From contig MENQ01000011.1 of NCBI GenBank assembly GCA_001768325.1, positions 1-64,000 of the forward strand: 64,000 bases of DNA. The letters are read 5' to 3'. The notes below the pieces were generated by a model. It was not told the origin of the DNA. It worked only from the letters and a program-made list of their open reading frames with translations, and did not search any database. Below are positions 1-9,913 of the stretch, in pieces (position 1 is the first letter of the stretch; each line of letters starts with the position of its first letter). Origin of the DNA: Bacteroidetes bacterium GWC2_46_850. Its GTDB lineage: Bacteria; Bacteroidota; Bacteroidia; Bacteroidales; Dysgonomonadaceae. The position numbers and the translations under genes are program-made.

Positions 1-2
1 CC

Positions 3-272
3 GATGCGGAACAGCCCGGCTTCAAACACATCATCCTACGCCCCCACTTTGAGAAAGATCTGCAACATTTCAACGCGGAATATAAATCACCCTATGGACT
101 TATTATCTCCAAATGGCATTGGATCAATAAGGATTTTGTTAATTATGAAGTAACTATTCCTCCGAACAGTAGTGCTACTCTGTACCTCTCCCCAAGTGTG
201 AAGGGAAAAAAGAAAGCCATACTGCAACCGGGGAAGCATCTGTTCAAACTAAAAGCAAATATTAATTTGTAA
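3..272 (+). CDS. Alpha-L-rhamnosidase-like enzyme, C-terminal end only
   Basis: This is the last 89 codons of a gene that begins before the window. It is read in the frame starting at base 3 and ends in TAA at 270-272. The protein tail has the beta-sandwich pattern seen at the end of GH78 rhamnosidases: PGFKHIILRPHF, then YKSPYGLIISKW, then a hydrophobic NYEVTIPPNSSATLYL stretch. GH78 enzymes release terminal L-rhamnose from pectic or other rhamnose-containing glycans. The catalytic (alpha/alpha)6 barrel lies outside the window, so activity cannot be judged. Its position just before a SusC/SusD operon on the same strand fits a PUL enzyme. Other six-hairpin glycosidases share this C-terminal domain type, so the family is likely but not certain. 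Confidence 0.72.
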   Translation, partial: DAEQPGFKHIILRPHFEKDLQHFNAEYKSPYGLIISKWHWINKDFVNYEVTIPPNSSATLYLSPSVKGKKKAILQPGKHLFKLKANINL

Positions 273-304
273 ATTTCTCCCATAGTTAAAAAAATAAAAC
301 TGAG

Positions 305-352
305 CTTGTAATTTTACAAGCAGGGGACACCTTGTTTTATAATGTAAAGGTG
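305..352. promoter_or_regulatory. Two inverted repeats in the leader between the rhamnosidase and unit 1
   Basis: Bases 305-320 form a palindrome with 7-base arms (CTTGTAA and TTACAAG) around TT. Bases 328-333 (CACCTT) and 347-352 (AAGGTG) form a second short inverted repeat. No run of T follows either one, so they are poor terminators. They may be operator sites or a processing hairpin for the downstream SusC operon. I found no strong TAnnTTTG promoter in 273-465; the closest is TGAATTTG at 351-358. Confidence 0.35.
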
Positions 353-465
353 AATTTGCGTAATTAACTTATATTCAATTTGTTATAACGAATTAAGGTT
401 TTAATCCTCTAATTTACTAAAACAATTATTAACAATCAATTACTAATTTAAAACAACATGAAAGA

Positions 466-1947
466 ATGAAAAGATTTGGAATTATTTTTTTATGCGTTTC
501 CTTTTTCATAGGGTCTTGGGTTTCATGCACTGAAGATGAAGGTCAGACGAAATTTCAGGCATTTGATCCGTCAAAACCAATAGAAATAGGAGGATTTTAT
601 CCCGACTCGGGAGGTATTGCGACTCCCTTTATTATTGAAGGAAGTAATTTCGGTAGTGATACGACAGATTTGAAGGTTTTCTTTGAAGATACGTTAGGTG
701 TTAAGCACCTGGCAGGAATAGTGGGGTCAAACGGAAACAAAATTTATACGATGGTACCTAAACTGACTTACCTGAAGAAAATGAAAATTATTGTAGAACG
801 GACACTCTCCAACGAAGAGAAAGTGTCAGGGGTAGCGACAGATATATTTCAGTATAAAACGCAAACTACCGTAAGCACTGTGGTGGGAAGACCCGAACCG
901 GACAATAATTCATCTCGGACGATAGGAGGTGATTTTACTTCGGCTACGCTATCTGTACCTTTCACGATTGTGTTGGATGATGAAGATAATATTTTTATCG
1001 CAGAGCGGTTTACCAACAGTCCGAACGGATTCAGTAGTCAAAGGGCAAAAGACGATAAGGGTAATGATGTGAGCAGTAATCTTGTTATGGCGGATACGAA
1101 AAGTCAAACCGTAACGGTTGTACAATATAATGCCAATCTGACCAATGCGCCTACGTTTTCCGGAGAGCAAGGGAATGAGTCTGTATATATGCCTGTAGAT
1201 GACGGTTTGTATTATTATCAATTACCTAAAAGCCTGAGCTATGCCCCCAGACGACGTTCTTTGATTACCTCACCTGAAACCAAGGATATCATTGAAGGAA
1301 ACTGGAAGTATTCATTTGTTGCCAATAAAGTAGATAACATGGTATATTCGGTTATGTGGAAAGGACAACTGGTTCGCTTCAATCCTTCAACAAGAAACGT
1401 TGAACTACTGCTCGACAATGTGTTACCCAATATACCCAATTATAAAGGCCAGTCGGGCTGCAATACTTTTTGCATCTTTTCACCCATCAATCCCAATATG
1501 TTGTACTTCTGTATGGAAGATTATAATATCATCGGACGTGTGGATGTCTCCCAATTGGCTGATAAAGACAAGACGACCTATAAAGGTGAATATTATGCCG
1601 GGAAAGCAATCGTGGAAGGTCCTGTAAACGGGAGCGGATGGGAAGATGGTTTACTTGAGAATGCACGATTCTTTGGTCCCAAACAGATATGTTTTACGGA
1701 AGACGGTAAATTGTATATTGCTGATACCGGGAACCATTGCATCCGGGTAATTGACACGACTGTACCCAAAGACAAAGCCACGGTGAACACGGCAATCGGA
1801 TTACCCCAAAGCCCAGGCTATAAAGACGGAGGCCCCGAGTTGGCAAAATTCGATAATCCCTGTGGTGTAGCTGTGAACAGCGACGGCTCTATCGTCTATG
1901 TTGCCGACACCCGTAACAAAGTGATCCGGAAACTATCCATTGAATAA
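466..1947 (+). CDS. IPT/TIG and NHL-repeat surface lipoprotein of PUL unit 1
   Basis: This 493-residue lipoprotein has a signal peptide ending in a lipobox with acylated Cys21 (GSWVSC). An Ig-like IPT/TIG domain covers about residues 40-130 (IGGFYPDSGGIATPFIIEG). The rest is a beta-propeller, with clear NHL repeats near the end (LYIADTGNHCIRVID and VYVADTRNKVIRKLS). Such proteins are common in Bacteroidales PULs, where they are thought to sit on the outer face of the outer membrane and bind glycan; no enzymatic motif is visible. An ATG at 459 opens only a three-codon frame, so 466 is the start. The SusC gene begins 11 bases after the stop, so the two are almost certainly co-transcribed. Confidence 0.85.
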   Translation: MKRFGIIFLCVSFFIGSWVSCTEDEGQTKFQAFDPSKPIEIGGFYPDSGGIATPFIIEGSNFGSDTTDLKVFFEDTLGVKHLAGIVGSNGNKIYTMVPKLTYLKKMKIIVERTLSNEEKVSGVATDIFQYKTQTTVSTVVGRPEPDNNSSRTIGGDFTSATLSVPFTIVLDDEDNIFIAERFTNSPNGFSSQRAKDDKGNDVSSNLVMADTKSQTVTVVQYNANLTNAPTFSGEQGNESVYMPVDDGLYYYQLPKSLSYAPRRRSLITSPETKDIIEGNWKYSFVANKVDNMVYSVMWKGQLVRFNPSTRNVELLLDNVLPNIPNYKGQSGCNTFCIFSPINPNMLYFCMEDYNIIGRVDVSQLADKDKTTYKGEYYAGKAIVEGPVNGSGWEDGLLENARFFGPKQICFTEDGKLYIADTGNHCIRVIDTTVPKDKATVNTAIGLPQSPGYKDGGPELAKFDNPCGVAVNSDGSIVYVADTRNKVIRKLSIE

Positions 1948-1958
1948 TTGTAATAAAT

Positions 1959-4900
1959 ATGAAAAAAATAATACTTTTCACTTTACTCCTGATCTGTTCA
2001 TGTATTATAAGTGGCTACAGCCAGGAAAATGCAAATAGAAACCTGGAGATCTCCGGTATTGTATTGGATGCTACCGACGAACCCTTACCCGGAGTTTCCA
2101 TTTATATTAAAAATGTGCCTGCCGTAGGAACGACTACCGACACGAAGGGCAGATTTAACCTAAAGGTAGGATACAGAGAGACCGTTGTCTTTCAGATGAT
2201 TGGGATGACTCCGGTGGAATATTTCGTGGAAAAAAGTAACAAGGAAATAGAAATTATTCTCGAAGATGACAGCCAACAATTAGAAGAAGTCGTGGTCACC
2301 GGATTAACATCACAAAAGAAAGTGTCGGTTGTGGGTGCTATTACAAGTGTAGATGTAGATGAATTGAAAACTCCGGCAGTATCTCTCAATAACATGCTGG
2401 GTGGCAGGGTCGCGGGTATAATGACGAGTATGACATCTGGTGAGCCGGGGAAAAATATTTCCAATTTCTGGATCAGGGGTATTGGAACCTTTGGTGCAAA
2501 TTCAGGCGCGTTGGTTTTGATTGACGGACTGGAAGGACGACTTGAAGATGTGGACCCGGATGATGTGCAGTCATTTCAAATTCTGAAAGATGCAGCAGCA
2601 ACTGCGGTCTATGGGGTTCGTGGGGCAAATGGAGTTGTCATCGTAACAACGAAAAGAGGTGAAGCCGGGAGATTACAAATAACAGGCCGGGCCACGCTGC
2701 AGGTAAATCAATTGAGAAGATTACCGGAGTATCTGGGTGCATATGATTATGCCAAATTGGCCAATGAGGCGCGAGCCATGTCAGGCGATCCCGACCTGTA
2801 TACAAAGCTGGAACTGGATGTTATTCAATCCCGGCTTGACCCTGAGTTGTATCCCGATATTAACTGGATTGACGAGATCATGAAAAAAAGCTCCATGCAG
2901 CAACGCTATTACATGAGTGCAAAGGGGGGAGGTGATCTGGCCAATTATTATGTATCGGTGGGAGCACAACAGGAATATGCAGCTTATAAGCAGGAGGAAT
3001 CAAAATTTAAAAAGCCCGTAGCCTATAATAAGCTGACATATAGAGCCAACATCGATATGAATCTAACGCCGAAAACCAAACTCTATTTTGGTGTGGATGG
3101 AAACCTCACCAACCATACATTACCCGGATCCGAAAATACCAATACACTATGGAGCGCTGTTCGTCAGCTTACCCCGGTCATGTTTCCGTTAAAATATGCT
3201 GATGGGACATTGCCGACCTATGGTACTTACGATCTGTCATCACCTTATACAACACTTAATTATACGGGGTATACGCGCAACAGCGATTCACGCAACATGA
3301 TCACGCTCAGCCTCACACAGCAAGTGGGCGGGTTTCTTGAGGGGCTTACTCTCTCGGCGCAAGTGATGGCCGATTATGAAACCTATTTTTCCGAATATCG
3401 TCGTTTATGGCCTAACATGTACCGGGCTACCGGGCGTGATGCGAAAGGAATTCTTATCAAATCATTGCGTATTACTGAATCACAACTTAGTTATGGTAGT
3501 AGCAACAATATGTGGAGAAAGTACTACGGAGAAGCCAAGGCGAACTGGAATCGTTCTTTCGGCAGACACGATCTGGGAGCGCTTCTGTACTATTATATGG
3601 AAGATGCGCAAGACACCCGTTGGAGAAGAGATGGTGATAACCTCGGTATCAATTCAATTCCGGCGCGCCGTCAGAATGTGTCAGGTCGTCTTTCTTACGG
3701 ATATAATAATACCTATTTTATTGATGGAAATTTTGGTTATACCGGTTCATCTCAATTTGAGAAAGGAAAACGTTATGGATTCTTTCCCTCCCTTGCGCTC
3801 GGATGGGTGCCCACCTCCTATAAATGGATGCAGGATAACTTGCCGGTATTGTCATTCTTGAAGTTCAGGGGCTCCTATGGATTGGCAGGTAATGACCAGA
3901 TAGCCGGAGCAGCCCGTTTCCCTTATCTCACACTTATTGACAACCGTGCCGGAAGTTACTGGAGTTATCGCGGATCCGGTATTACTGAAATACAGATCGG
4001 TGCCGACAATTTGAAGTGGGAGGTTTCAAAGAAGGCTAATATTGGTGTAGAGGCCAACTTTTTCAATGACAATCTCCGGTTTGTGGTAGATCTGTTCCGT
4101 GATCAACGGGATAATATATTTATGCCACGAGTCACATTGCCCGATTTTTTAGGGCTGGTTACCACGCCGCAGTCTAATGTGGGAAGTATGCATAGTTTCG
4201 GTTCCGACGGTAATGTGTCCTATTTCCATGCACTCAATAAAGATATCGATTTTACCGTGCGTGCCAATTACACGTTCTCGCAGAATATCATTGACTATTT
4301 TGAAGAAAATAAACTCCCTTACGAATATATGAGTGTTTCGGGTAAACCCTACGGTATTATTCGCGGATACATCTCAGAAGGACTGTTTAGTGACCAGGAA
4401 GAGATAGAAACCAGTCCCGACCAGAGCGGTTTTGGTCAGGTACGCCCGGGTGACATCAGATATCGTGATGTAAATGGGGATGGCATCATCAATGATGATG
4501 ATAAAGTCCCGCTTTCATATGGCAATCAGGTGCCCCGACTTATGTATGGCGTTGGAGGGGATATCCGTTGGAAGAAACTCACCCTGGCTATATTATTCAA
4601 AGGTGCTGCCAAAGTGGAATATTATCGTGCGGGTATGAACATTGCTAACTTCGGACTCAATGCCCCGGGATGGATTCCGTTCTATAACGGTGAATTGGGT
4701 AATGTGATCAAACTGGCAAACAATCCCTCAAATCGGTGGACACCGGCATGGTATTCAGGTACCACCGAAACAGAAAACCCTAATGCTGAATTTCCACGCC
4801 TTTCGTATGGTAGCAACTCCAATAATTCCCAACTCTCCGATTTCTGGAAACGCGATGGATCCTATATTCGTCTGCAGGAAGTCAGTATGCGGTATAAAGT

Positions 4901-5078
4901 GAATAATTACCTGTGGATGAAAAGTCTGGGATTAAGTTCCATTGATTTGGAGTTTGTGGCAAATAACCTTTTCACGATCGATAAGGTAAAGTTTTTCGAT
5001 CCCGAACAGGCTACTTATAACGGAGGAGTATACCCTATTCCCACATCCTACACCTTTCAAATATACCTGAACTTTTAA
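1959..5078 (+). CDS. SusC-family TonB-dependent transporter, unit 1
   Basis: This 1039-residue outer-membrane transporter would import oligosaccharides using TonB energy. Residues 1-22 are a signal peptide. Residues about 29-104 form the carboxypeptidase-regulatory-like Ig domain typical of SusC. A TonB-box-like EEVVVTG lies at about 109-115, followed by the plug (GGRVAGIM, WIRGIGTFG, LILKDAAATAVYG-type motifs) to about 232. The rest is a 22-strand-type barrel ending in the aromatic YTFQIYLNF. Length is normal for SusC. It lies between the NHL lipoprotein and its SusD partner, which starts 12 bases downstream. The substrate cannot be read from the sequence; the neighbouring rhamnosidase-like tail hints at a rhamnose-containing glycan. 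Confidence 0.95.
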   Translation: MKKIILFTLLLICSCIISGYSQENANRNLEISGIVLDATDEPLPGVSIYIKNVPAVGTTTDTKGRFNLKVGYRETVVFQMIGMTPVEYFVEKSNKEIEIILEDDSQQLEEVVVTGLTSQKKVSVVGAITSVDVDELKTPAVSLNNMLGGRVAGIMTSMTSGEPGKNISNFWIRGIGTFGANSGALVLIDGLEGRLEDVDPDDVQSFQILKDAAATAVYGVRGANGVVIVTTKRGEAGRLQITGRATLQVNQLRRLPEYLGAYDYAKLANEARAMSGDPDLYTKLELDVIQSRLDPELYPDINWIDEIMKKSSMQQRYYMSAKGGGDLANYYVSVGAQQEYAAYKQEESKFKKPVAYNKLTYRANIDMNLTPKTKLYFGVDGNLTNHTLPGSENTNTLWSAVRQLTPVMFPLKYADGTLPTYGTYDLSSPYTTLNYTGYTRNSDSRNMITLSLTQQVGGFLEGLTLSAQVMADYETYFSEYRRLWPNMYRATGRDAKGILIKSLRITESQLSYGSSNNMWRKYYGEAKANWNRSFGRHDLGALLYYYMEDAQDTRWRRDGDNLGINSIPARRQNVSGRLSYGYNNTYFIDGNFGYTGSSQFEKGKRYGFFPSLALGWVPTSYKWMQDNLPVLSFLKFRGSYGLAGNDQIAGAARFPYLTLIDNRAGSYWSYRGSGITEIQIGADNLKWEVSKKANIGVEANFFNDNLRFVVDLFRDQRDNIFMPRVTLPDFLGLVTTPQSNVGSMHSFGSDGNVSYFHALNKDIDFTVRANYTFSQNIIDYFEENKLPYEYMSVSGKPYGIIRGYISEGLFSDQEEIETSPDQSGFGQVRPGDIRYRDVNGDGIINDDDKVPLSYGNQVPRLMYGVGGDIRWKKLTLAILFKGAAKVEYYRAGMNIANFGLNAPGWIPFYNGELGNVIKLANNPSNRWTPAWYSGTTETENPNAEFPRLSYGSNSNNSQLSDFWKRDGSYIRLQEVSMRYKVNNYLWMKSLGLSSIDLEFVANNLFTIDKVKFFDPEQATYNGGVYPIPTSYTFQIYLNF

Positions 5079-5090
5079 TGATTACTCTAT

Positions 5091-7151
5091 ATGAAGATTT
5101 TATCAAAAATAATAATAACAGTGATAGGAATTGCAAGCATGATGCTTAGTTCCTGCAATTTTCTGGATGTAGATACCTATTTTGAGGATACATTCCGGGA
5201 GGATTCTATCTTTCACAGCATGAAAAATGCAGAAGGTTACTTATGGAATACACCCAAAGATTTTCCAGATCCCGGCGCAATATGGGGTAACTCCTGGAAT
5301 CTTGGAGAGATGGCATCAGACGAAATGACTGCCAGATGGAGAACCGGTGAATTTGCAGGAATTCAATTTACGGTGGGAGAAATAAATGAGAGGAATGTGC
5401 CCGGATCCATGAATATCTGGTACAGGATGTATAAGGTAATAAGACGATGTAATACCATGCTGAATGAAGTAGACAAGGTAACAGATATGTCTACAAGAGA
5501 CAGACAAATATACAAGGGATATGTCCATTTTTTACGTGGATATGCATACTATCACTTGTTAATGAACTGGGGCCCATGTATGTTGGTGGGAGATGAAGTA
5601 TTTCCAAATTCAGAATCTGCGGAGTATTATAACCGAGAACGGGCCACTTACGATGAATCAGTGGACTATATATGCAACGAGTTTGCATTGGCTGCGCAAT
5701 CTATCCCTTCGGCGTCACAGCAGTCAATAAGTTACTTTGAGCGCCCCACCAAAGGGGCAGCTCTGGCATTGATTGCCCGGTTAAGACTTTATCAGGCTTC
5801 TCCCCTGTTCAATGGGGGAGACATCGCCCGCAGAAGTTTTGGTACATGGAAACGGAAGAGCGACGGAGCCTTTTATGTGAATCAGGAATATGATGCGCGT
5901 CGCTGGGCCGTAGCTGCAGCAGCAGCAAAAGCCGTCATAGATATGGGTCAATATCAATTATATACCGTGGATGCCGATCCTCAGAATCCATATCCCTTGG
6001 CTTCTAACGTGCCTACGGCTCCGTTTCCTGAAGGTGCTGGAGGAATTGATCCTTTACATTCTTATCACGACATGTTTAATGGAGAAGGGATTATACAGAC
6101 CAACAAAGAGTTTATCTGGGCTCATATATCCTCTAACGTGAGATATTACACCAGACATTCTTTTCCGGTTTATTTTGGCGGATGGGGAGGTATGGCCGTT
6201 CCACAACGTGTGATCGACAGCTACCTTATGGCCGATGGGCGAACAATCCATAATGCCTCTGAGGAGTATCCGTATGATCCCATATTAACGAATACAATTG
6301 GAGGAAGCGGCAAAGTGCTGGGTACCTATATATTGCGGTCCGATGTTCCGAAAATGTACAGTAATCGTGAAGCCCGTTTTTATGCATCTATCGGTTTTCC
6401 CGGATCTTTCTGGCCGATGAATTCCGCTTCTCAGGATGGTAGTTATACAAAGAAACAACTATGGTTCTCTCACGACGATGTATCGGGAATTACGGGTGCA
6501 GGGAGCAACATCAACGATTACAATGTGAGTGGCTATACTCCCACAAAATATATTCATCCAGATGATTCATGGGCAAATGGGAAAGGAAATGTAAAATCAG
6601 CCTTTATCACCGAACCAAAGCCTTTCCCGATCATTCGATATGCAGAAATATTGCTGGAATACGTGGAAGCACTCAACAATGTTGAAGGTAGCGAGATTGT
6701 GGAAACCATCGAGCCGATTGGCAATGATACGATTACCGTTACCATTACCCGGGATGTGACGGAAATGGCGAAGTACTTTAATCAAATTCGCTATCGGGCG
6801 GGATTACCAGGAGTAAGTGATGTCGAACTCACAAACAGAGGTTTGTTTCAGGAAGTGATCATGAATGAACGGCAAATTGAACTCTTTAATGAAGGATATC
6901 GTGTTTTTGATACACGGAGATGGGGAATCTTCCTGGAGGAAGATGCAAACTCATCCAATTGGAGAGGACTTAATATTGAGAGAGACCGGACAAATAATAA
7001 CAACAACGAAGGATTTTTTGAAATTGTGACCATCAACACACAAAACATACGCGATCGTATTGCGACCCCCAGGATGGTGTTTCTCCCATTACCGCACAAT
7101 GAATTACTGAAAGTACCGGCGATGGATCAAAACCCAGGTTGGGACAGATAA
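5091..7151 (+). CDS. SusD/RagB-family glycan-binding lipoprotein, unit 1
   Basis: This 686-residue lipoprotein is longer than the usual 500-600 for SusD. Its lipobox is LSSC with Cys22, followed by the typical NFLDVD start. An N-terminal SusD-like helical region includes YVHFLRGYAYYHLLMNWGP, the TPR-like helix found throughout the family. The C-terminal RagB region has the common LYEVEALN-like and NERQIELFNEGYRVFDTRRWG motifs and ends in NPGWDR. SusD lids the SusC barrel on the cell surface and captures glycan. It is 12 bases after its SusC and 35 before the next lipoprotein gene, so all are one operon. The extra length may be surface loops specific to its ligand. Confidence 0.95.
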   Translation: MKILSKIIITVIGIASMMLSSCNFLDVDTYFEDTFREDSIFHSMKNAEGYLWNTPKDFPDPGAIWGNSWNLGEMASDEMTARWRTGEFAGIQFTVGEINERNVPGSMNIWYRMYKVIRRCNTMLNEVDKVTDMSTRDRQIYKGYVHFLRGYAYYHLLMNWGPCMLVGDEVFPNSESAEYYNRERATYDESVDYICNEFALAAQSIPSASQQSISYFERPTKGAALALIARLRLYQASPLFNGGDIARRSFGTWKRKSDGAFYVNQEYDARRWAVAAAAAKAVIDMGQYQLYTVDADPQNPYPLASNVPTAPFPEGAGGIDPLHSYHDMFNGEGIIQTNKEFIWAHISSNVRYYTRHSFPVYFGGWGGMAVPQRVIDSYLMADGRTIHNASEEYPYDPILTNTIGGSGKVLGTYILRSDVPKMYSNREARFYASIGFPGSFWPMNSASQDGSYTKKQLWFSHDDVSGITGAGSNINDYNVSGYTPTKYIHPDDSWANGKGNVKSAFITEPKPFPIIRYAEILLEYVEALNNVEGSEIVETIEPIGNDTITVTITRDVTEMAKYFNQIRYRAGLPGVSDVELTNRGLFQEVIMNERQIELFNEGYRVFDTRRWGIFLEEDANSSNWRGLNIERDRTNNNNNEGFFEIVTINTQNIRDRIATPRMVFLPLPHNELLKVPAMDQNPGWDR

Positions 7152-7186
7152 ATTGATATATTATTATTCAATAAACTGATTAAAAA

Positions 7187-8182
7187 ATGAAACATAGTAT
7201 AAAAAGAGCTTGTTATATCATGATGGGAGTTGCAATGATAGCCTGTAATTCCTACGATTTTGAACAGGAACAATACAAAAACGAGGTTTATCTACTCAGC
7301 AATTCCAATTTGATATACGACCGACAAGTCGCTGAGCTTAAACAGGAAGGTGATACCATTTATCTTATGGCTGGATTGAGTGGGACATTAAATGCCGATA
7401 AACCTTTCAAGGTGGCCCTTATTGAAGCAGATTCTCTTTTTAAGGCATATAATAAATCGAACTATGATATTGAGACGGACCGCTATGCACGCCTACTTCC
7501 CGGAGAGTGTTATACAGTCCCTTCTTTGGAAGGGCAGATTTTAGTAGGTGAAACACAAGTTAAATTTCCTGTTTACCTGCATAATCTGGATAAACTTTCT
7601 CCCGATTCCATCTATTTCTTAAATTACAAAATAGATTCTTCGAGAACGGATGCGTTCAATCCTAAAAAGGACGAGGTTTTGTTGCGCATATTCAAAGAGA
7701 ACGACTACTCTACGACTCAGCGTAATGTCTATTATAATTATACTTCATCTTATGTAACACTGTTGGATAAGGATAACCCGCTTGTACGACGCCCGACAAA
7801 TGCCAACCAGGTATTCCCATTGGGTAGCAACTCGGTAAGGATGTTGGCTGGTGATGAAGAGTTTGGTGAATACAAAACTGCCCTGGATCGTATTATTGAG
7901 AAGAGTATTATCGTTACGATGGGAGAACAAACATCAAAAAATCCCTTGGCACGCCATCTAACAATTGAACCTTATAGAACAATTGATGTAGTGCAGTTGA
8001 CTCCATTTGAAATCTATGATAATACATTTTTAATCAATGTCATATCCACTCCTGATGGCCGTAGTACGTATTATAAGGAATTCAGGCTACATTATAAGTA
8101 CCGGTTAAATGGATCGGATCCCTATAAGGAGGTAAAAGCTATCTTGCGAATGGAATACAGCCCGAGAGTGGAGTTGTTGTAA
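7187..8182 (+). CDS. DUF4361-type (BT_3044-like) PUL surface lipoprotein
   Basis: This 331-residue lipoprotein has acylated Cys20 (AMIAC). The first half is an Ig-like domain of the DUF1735/BT_3987 kind. The second half, with NANQVFPLGSNSVRMLAGDE and STYYKEFRLHYKYRL, resembles the C-terminal domain called DUF4361. Such proteins follow SusD in many Bacteroidales PULs and are presumed surface glycan-binding (SGBP-like) components. No catalytic residues are recognisable. The gene lies 35 bases after susD and 38 before the BACON gene. The family assignment comes from remembered sequence patterns, not from a search. Confidence 0.72.
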   Translation: MKHSIKRACYIMMGVAMIACNSYDFEQEQYKNEVYLLSNSNLIYDRQVAELKQEGDTIYLMAGLSGTLNADKPFKVALIEADSLFKAYNKSNYDIETDRYARLLPGECYTVPSLEGQILVGETQVKFPVYLHNLDKLSPDSIYFLNYKIDSSRTDAFNPKKDEVLLRIFKENDYSTTQRNVYYNYTSSYVTLLDKDNPLVRRPTNANQVFPLGSNSVRMLAGDEEFGEYKTALDRIIEKSIIVTMGEQTSKNPLARHLTIEPYRTIDVVQLTPFEIYDNTFLINVISTPDGRSTYYKEFRLHYKYRLNGSDPYKEVKAILRMEYSPRVELL

Positions 8183-8220
8183 GATTCACCAATAGTATTA
8201 TATAATAAAAAAATAATCTT

Positions 8221-9333
8221 ATGCGAAAAAATATCATATTATGCGGATTAATCGGATTGTTGATCAGTGCACTTGGGCTAATATCCTGTGCACCCGATTA
8301 TGAGACAGAGTTTGAAATAAAATCATTGATTGTTCCGGATAAAAGTCTGGCTCCCGTATCCTTTTCTCTGGAGGGAGGGGAGGCTGTTGCAGAGGTAGAG
8401 ACCAATGTGGCATTAACCCACTGGTCGGCATCTTCTAACGCAGTTTGGCTATCAGTTGACAAAGAAGAGGGAAAAGTAATCATGTCGGCCGGGAGTAATG
8501 ACACGTATGCTCCTCGTATTGCCCGTGTCACCATTGAATACGGACATCAGACATATTATATTAATGTTTCCCAGACAGGTAAAACACCTATTCTTTTGGT
8601 TGATGGAGAAAGAAAGGGTATGGTTAAATCGGTTGGTGCGGGAGAAGCAACTATTTCAGTTCGGGTAAAGTCAAACATAGTATTGGACCATATCCTGATC
8701 CCTGATACGGTTAACTTTGTACATATCGGAACCGTCACAGACGTAGAGGGAAGTGTGGATGAAAAAACAGTGACTTTTAAAATTGATCAGAATCTTAGTA
8801 GAAATGCGCGTTATAGTGCTGTAACCTTTCAATCATCGGATAACTACAATCATACAGCTTCTTTTGTTATTTCACAGGCAGGTATGATTTTCGCTGAAAT
8901 TCCGTTGACGGAGGATATGTTATCTACAAATGCGCAAGAACCTCGTGAGGGTCCCATAAAAAATCTGATAGATGGTAACCCCGGCACCTACTTCCACTCA
9001 GCATGGTCTTACAGTATTGGTGTGCCGCACTTTTTTCAGGTCACATTAAACGATCCTATAGAAGGGTGCATTTTCTGGTATCAGAATCGAAATGCTTCCG
9101 GCGGGGAACCGATTGATGTATTAATAGAGATTAGTGCAGACGGAGAACAATGGAGAGATTTGACACATATCACAGCCGGGTTACCAACAGGTTCTTCGTC
9201 TCAATATGAGTCAGCCTACCTGGCGGCTGGTTCACCGTTTACGCACTTTAAGTTTACTGTTAACAAAACATCCTCAGGAACAGCCCCTCGTCATTTCAGT
9301 ATGGCTGAATTCAGAATGTATGCACCGGAGTAG
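8221..9333 (+). CDS. BACON-domain lipoprotein with C-terminal discoidin (F5/8 type C) domain
   Basis: This 370-residue lipoprotein has a lipobox LISC (Cys23). Residues about 40-120 are a BACON domain, with the typical WLSVDKEEGKVIMSA and the closing YYINVSQTG. A second, more divergent BACON-like unit follows to about 222, ending SFVISQAG. The last ~140 residues form a discoidin-like carbohydrate-binding domain: NLIDGNPGTYFHSAW, then FQVTLNDPIEGCIFWYQNR, and a final MAEFRMYAPE. BACON domains usually act as spacers that hold a binding or catalytic domain away from the cell surface, so this is probably a surface glycan-binding protein. It is the last gene of unit 1; a terminator-like hairpin lies about 30 bases downstream. 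Confidence 0.85.
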   Translation: MRKNIILCGLIGLLISALGLISCAPDYETEFEIKSLIVPDKSLAPVSFSLEGGEAVAEVETNVALTHWSASSNAVWLSVDKEEGKVIMSAGSNDTYAPRIARVTIEYGHQTYYINVSQTGKTPILLVDGERKGMVKSVGAGEATISVRVKSNIVLDHILIPDTVNFVHIGTVTDVEGSVDEKTVTFKIDQNLSRNARYSAVTFQSSDNYNHTASFVISQAGMIFAEIPLTEDMLSTNAQEPREGPIKNLIDGNPGTYFHSAWSYSIGVPHFFQVTLNDPIEGCIFWYQNRNASGGEPIDVLIEISADGEQWRDLTHITAGLPTGSSSQYESAYLAAGSPFTHFKFTVNKTSSGTAPRHFSMAEFRMYAPE

Positions 9334-9363
9334 GTACAGTTATCTTTACAGATAATTTTTAAG

Positions 9364-9410
9364 CGGAAGGGAGTGGAGATAAAACACCCCCTTCCGTTAT
9401 CACTCTTTTT
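9364..9410 (+). terminator. Probable terminator of PUL unit 1
   Basis: Bases 9364-9375 pair with 9385-9396 as a 12-base stem with one A-C mismatch and a 9-base loop. A T-rich tract (ending TTTTT at 9406-9410) follows after nine bases. Its position 30 bases after the BACON gene stop fits the end of the operon. Confidence 0.6.
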
Positions 9411-9913
9411 TCCAATAGATAATGCGTACGTAGTTCCATATAGCTATAGTTCGTACTAATTTACATATCAATATGAAACGAGCATCTAAATCAGTTATAC
9501 CCAAGTTAAAGATAATATGCGAGTTCCATACGACCTTAGTGTAAAGAAATAAAATATTATCGTATGAAAACGTTAGTGCTCCCCTGATGGAATCGGGGAA
9601 ATAAACATGTAGACAGTGATAGAGGAATCTTTCCGATTCCCATTTTTAACAATAAACATCACATCGCGCGGTTTTAAAATCATTTTTCACATTAAGGGGT
9701 AAATTAGGGGGTCTTACCTTTGTCCGATATTTCAATATATCTTTTTCCGGATGGACAATAGGAAAAAATGCGTGCCACTTTTTTCGGGGGCAAAAGCCAA
9801 TGTCAATGTGACTGCCATCGATTAATTCACTTAATTATATCAATATCTGGTCGACTATATCTAATCAAACAATTCAAACTAAATCTAATTATTAAACAAA
9901 GAAAAAGTGCAAG
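9411..9913 (+). promoter_or_regulatory. Long control region upstream of PUL unit 2
   Basis: No gene is visible in this stretch of about 500 bases. It holds AT-rich sequence with small inverted repeats: CCCCTGATGGAATCGGGG near 9580-9600, and GGAATC/GATTCC arms at 9624-9640. It also holds the 80-base promoter module described separately at 9643-9722. The start codon lies about 190 bases past the -7 element, so a long leader is transcribed. The nonamer AGTTCCATA occurs twice, near 9430 and near 9520; I can give it no role. Confidence 0.5.
9643..9722 (+). promoter_or_regulatory. Conserved 80-base promoter module, copy A (unit 2 susC)
   Basis: The module starts with TTTTTAACAATAAACATCA at 9643 and includes AAATCATTTTTCAC at 9677-9690. 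It ends with a Bacteroidota -7 element TACCTTTG at 9715-9722. A second copy sits upstream of the unit 3 susC at 20267-20346. The first 48 bases agree at 43 positions by hand count, and the spacing to the -7 element is exactly the same. No good TTG/TTTG lies in the -33 position, so transcription probably needs an activator bound to the conserved block. Confidence 0.72.
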
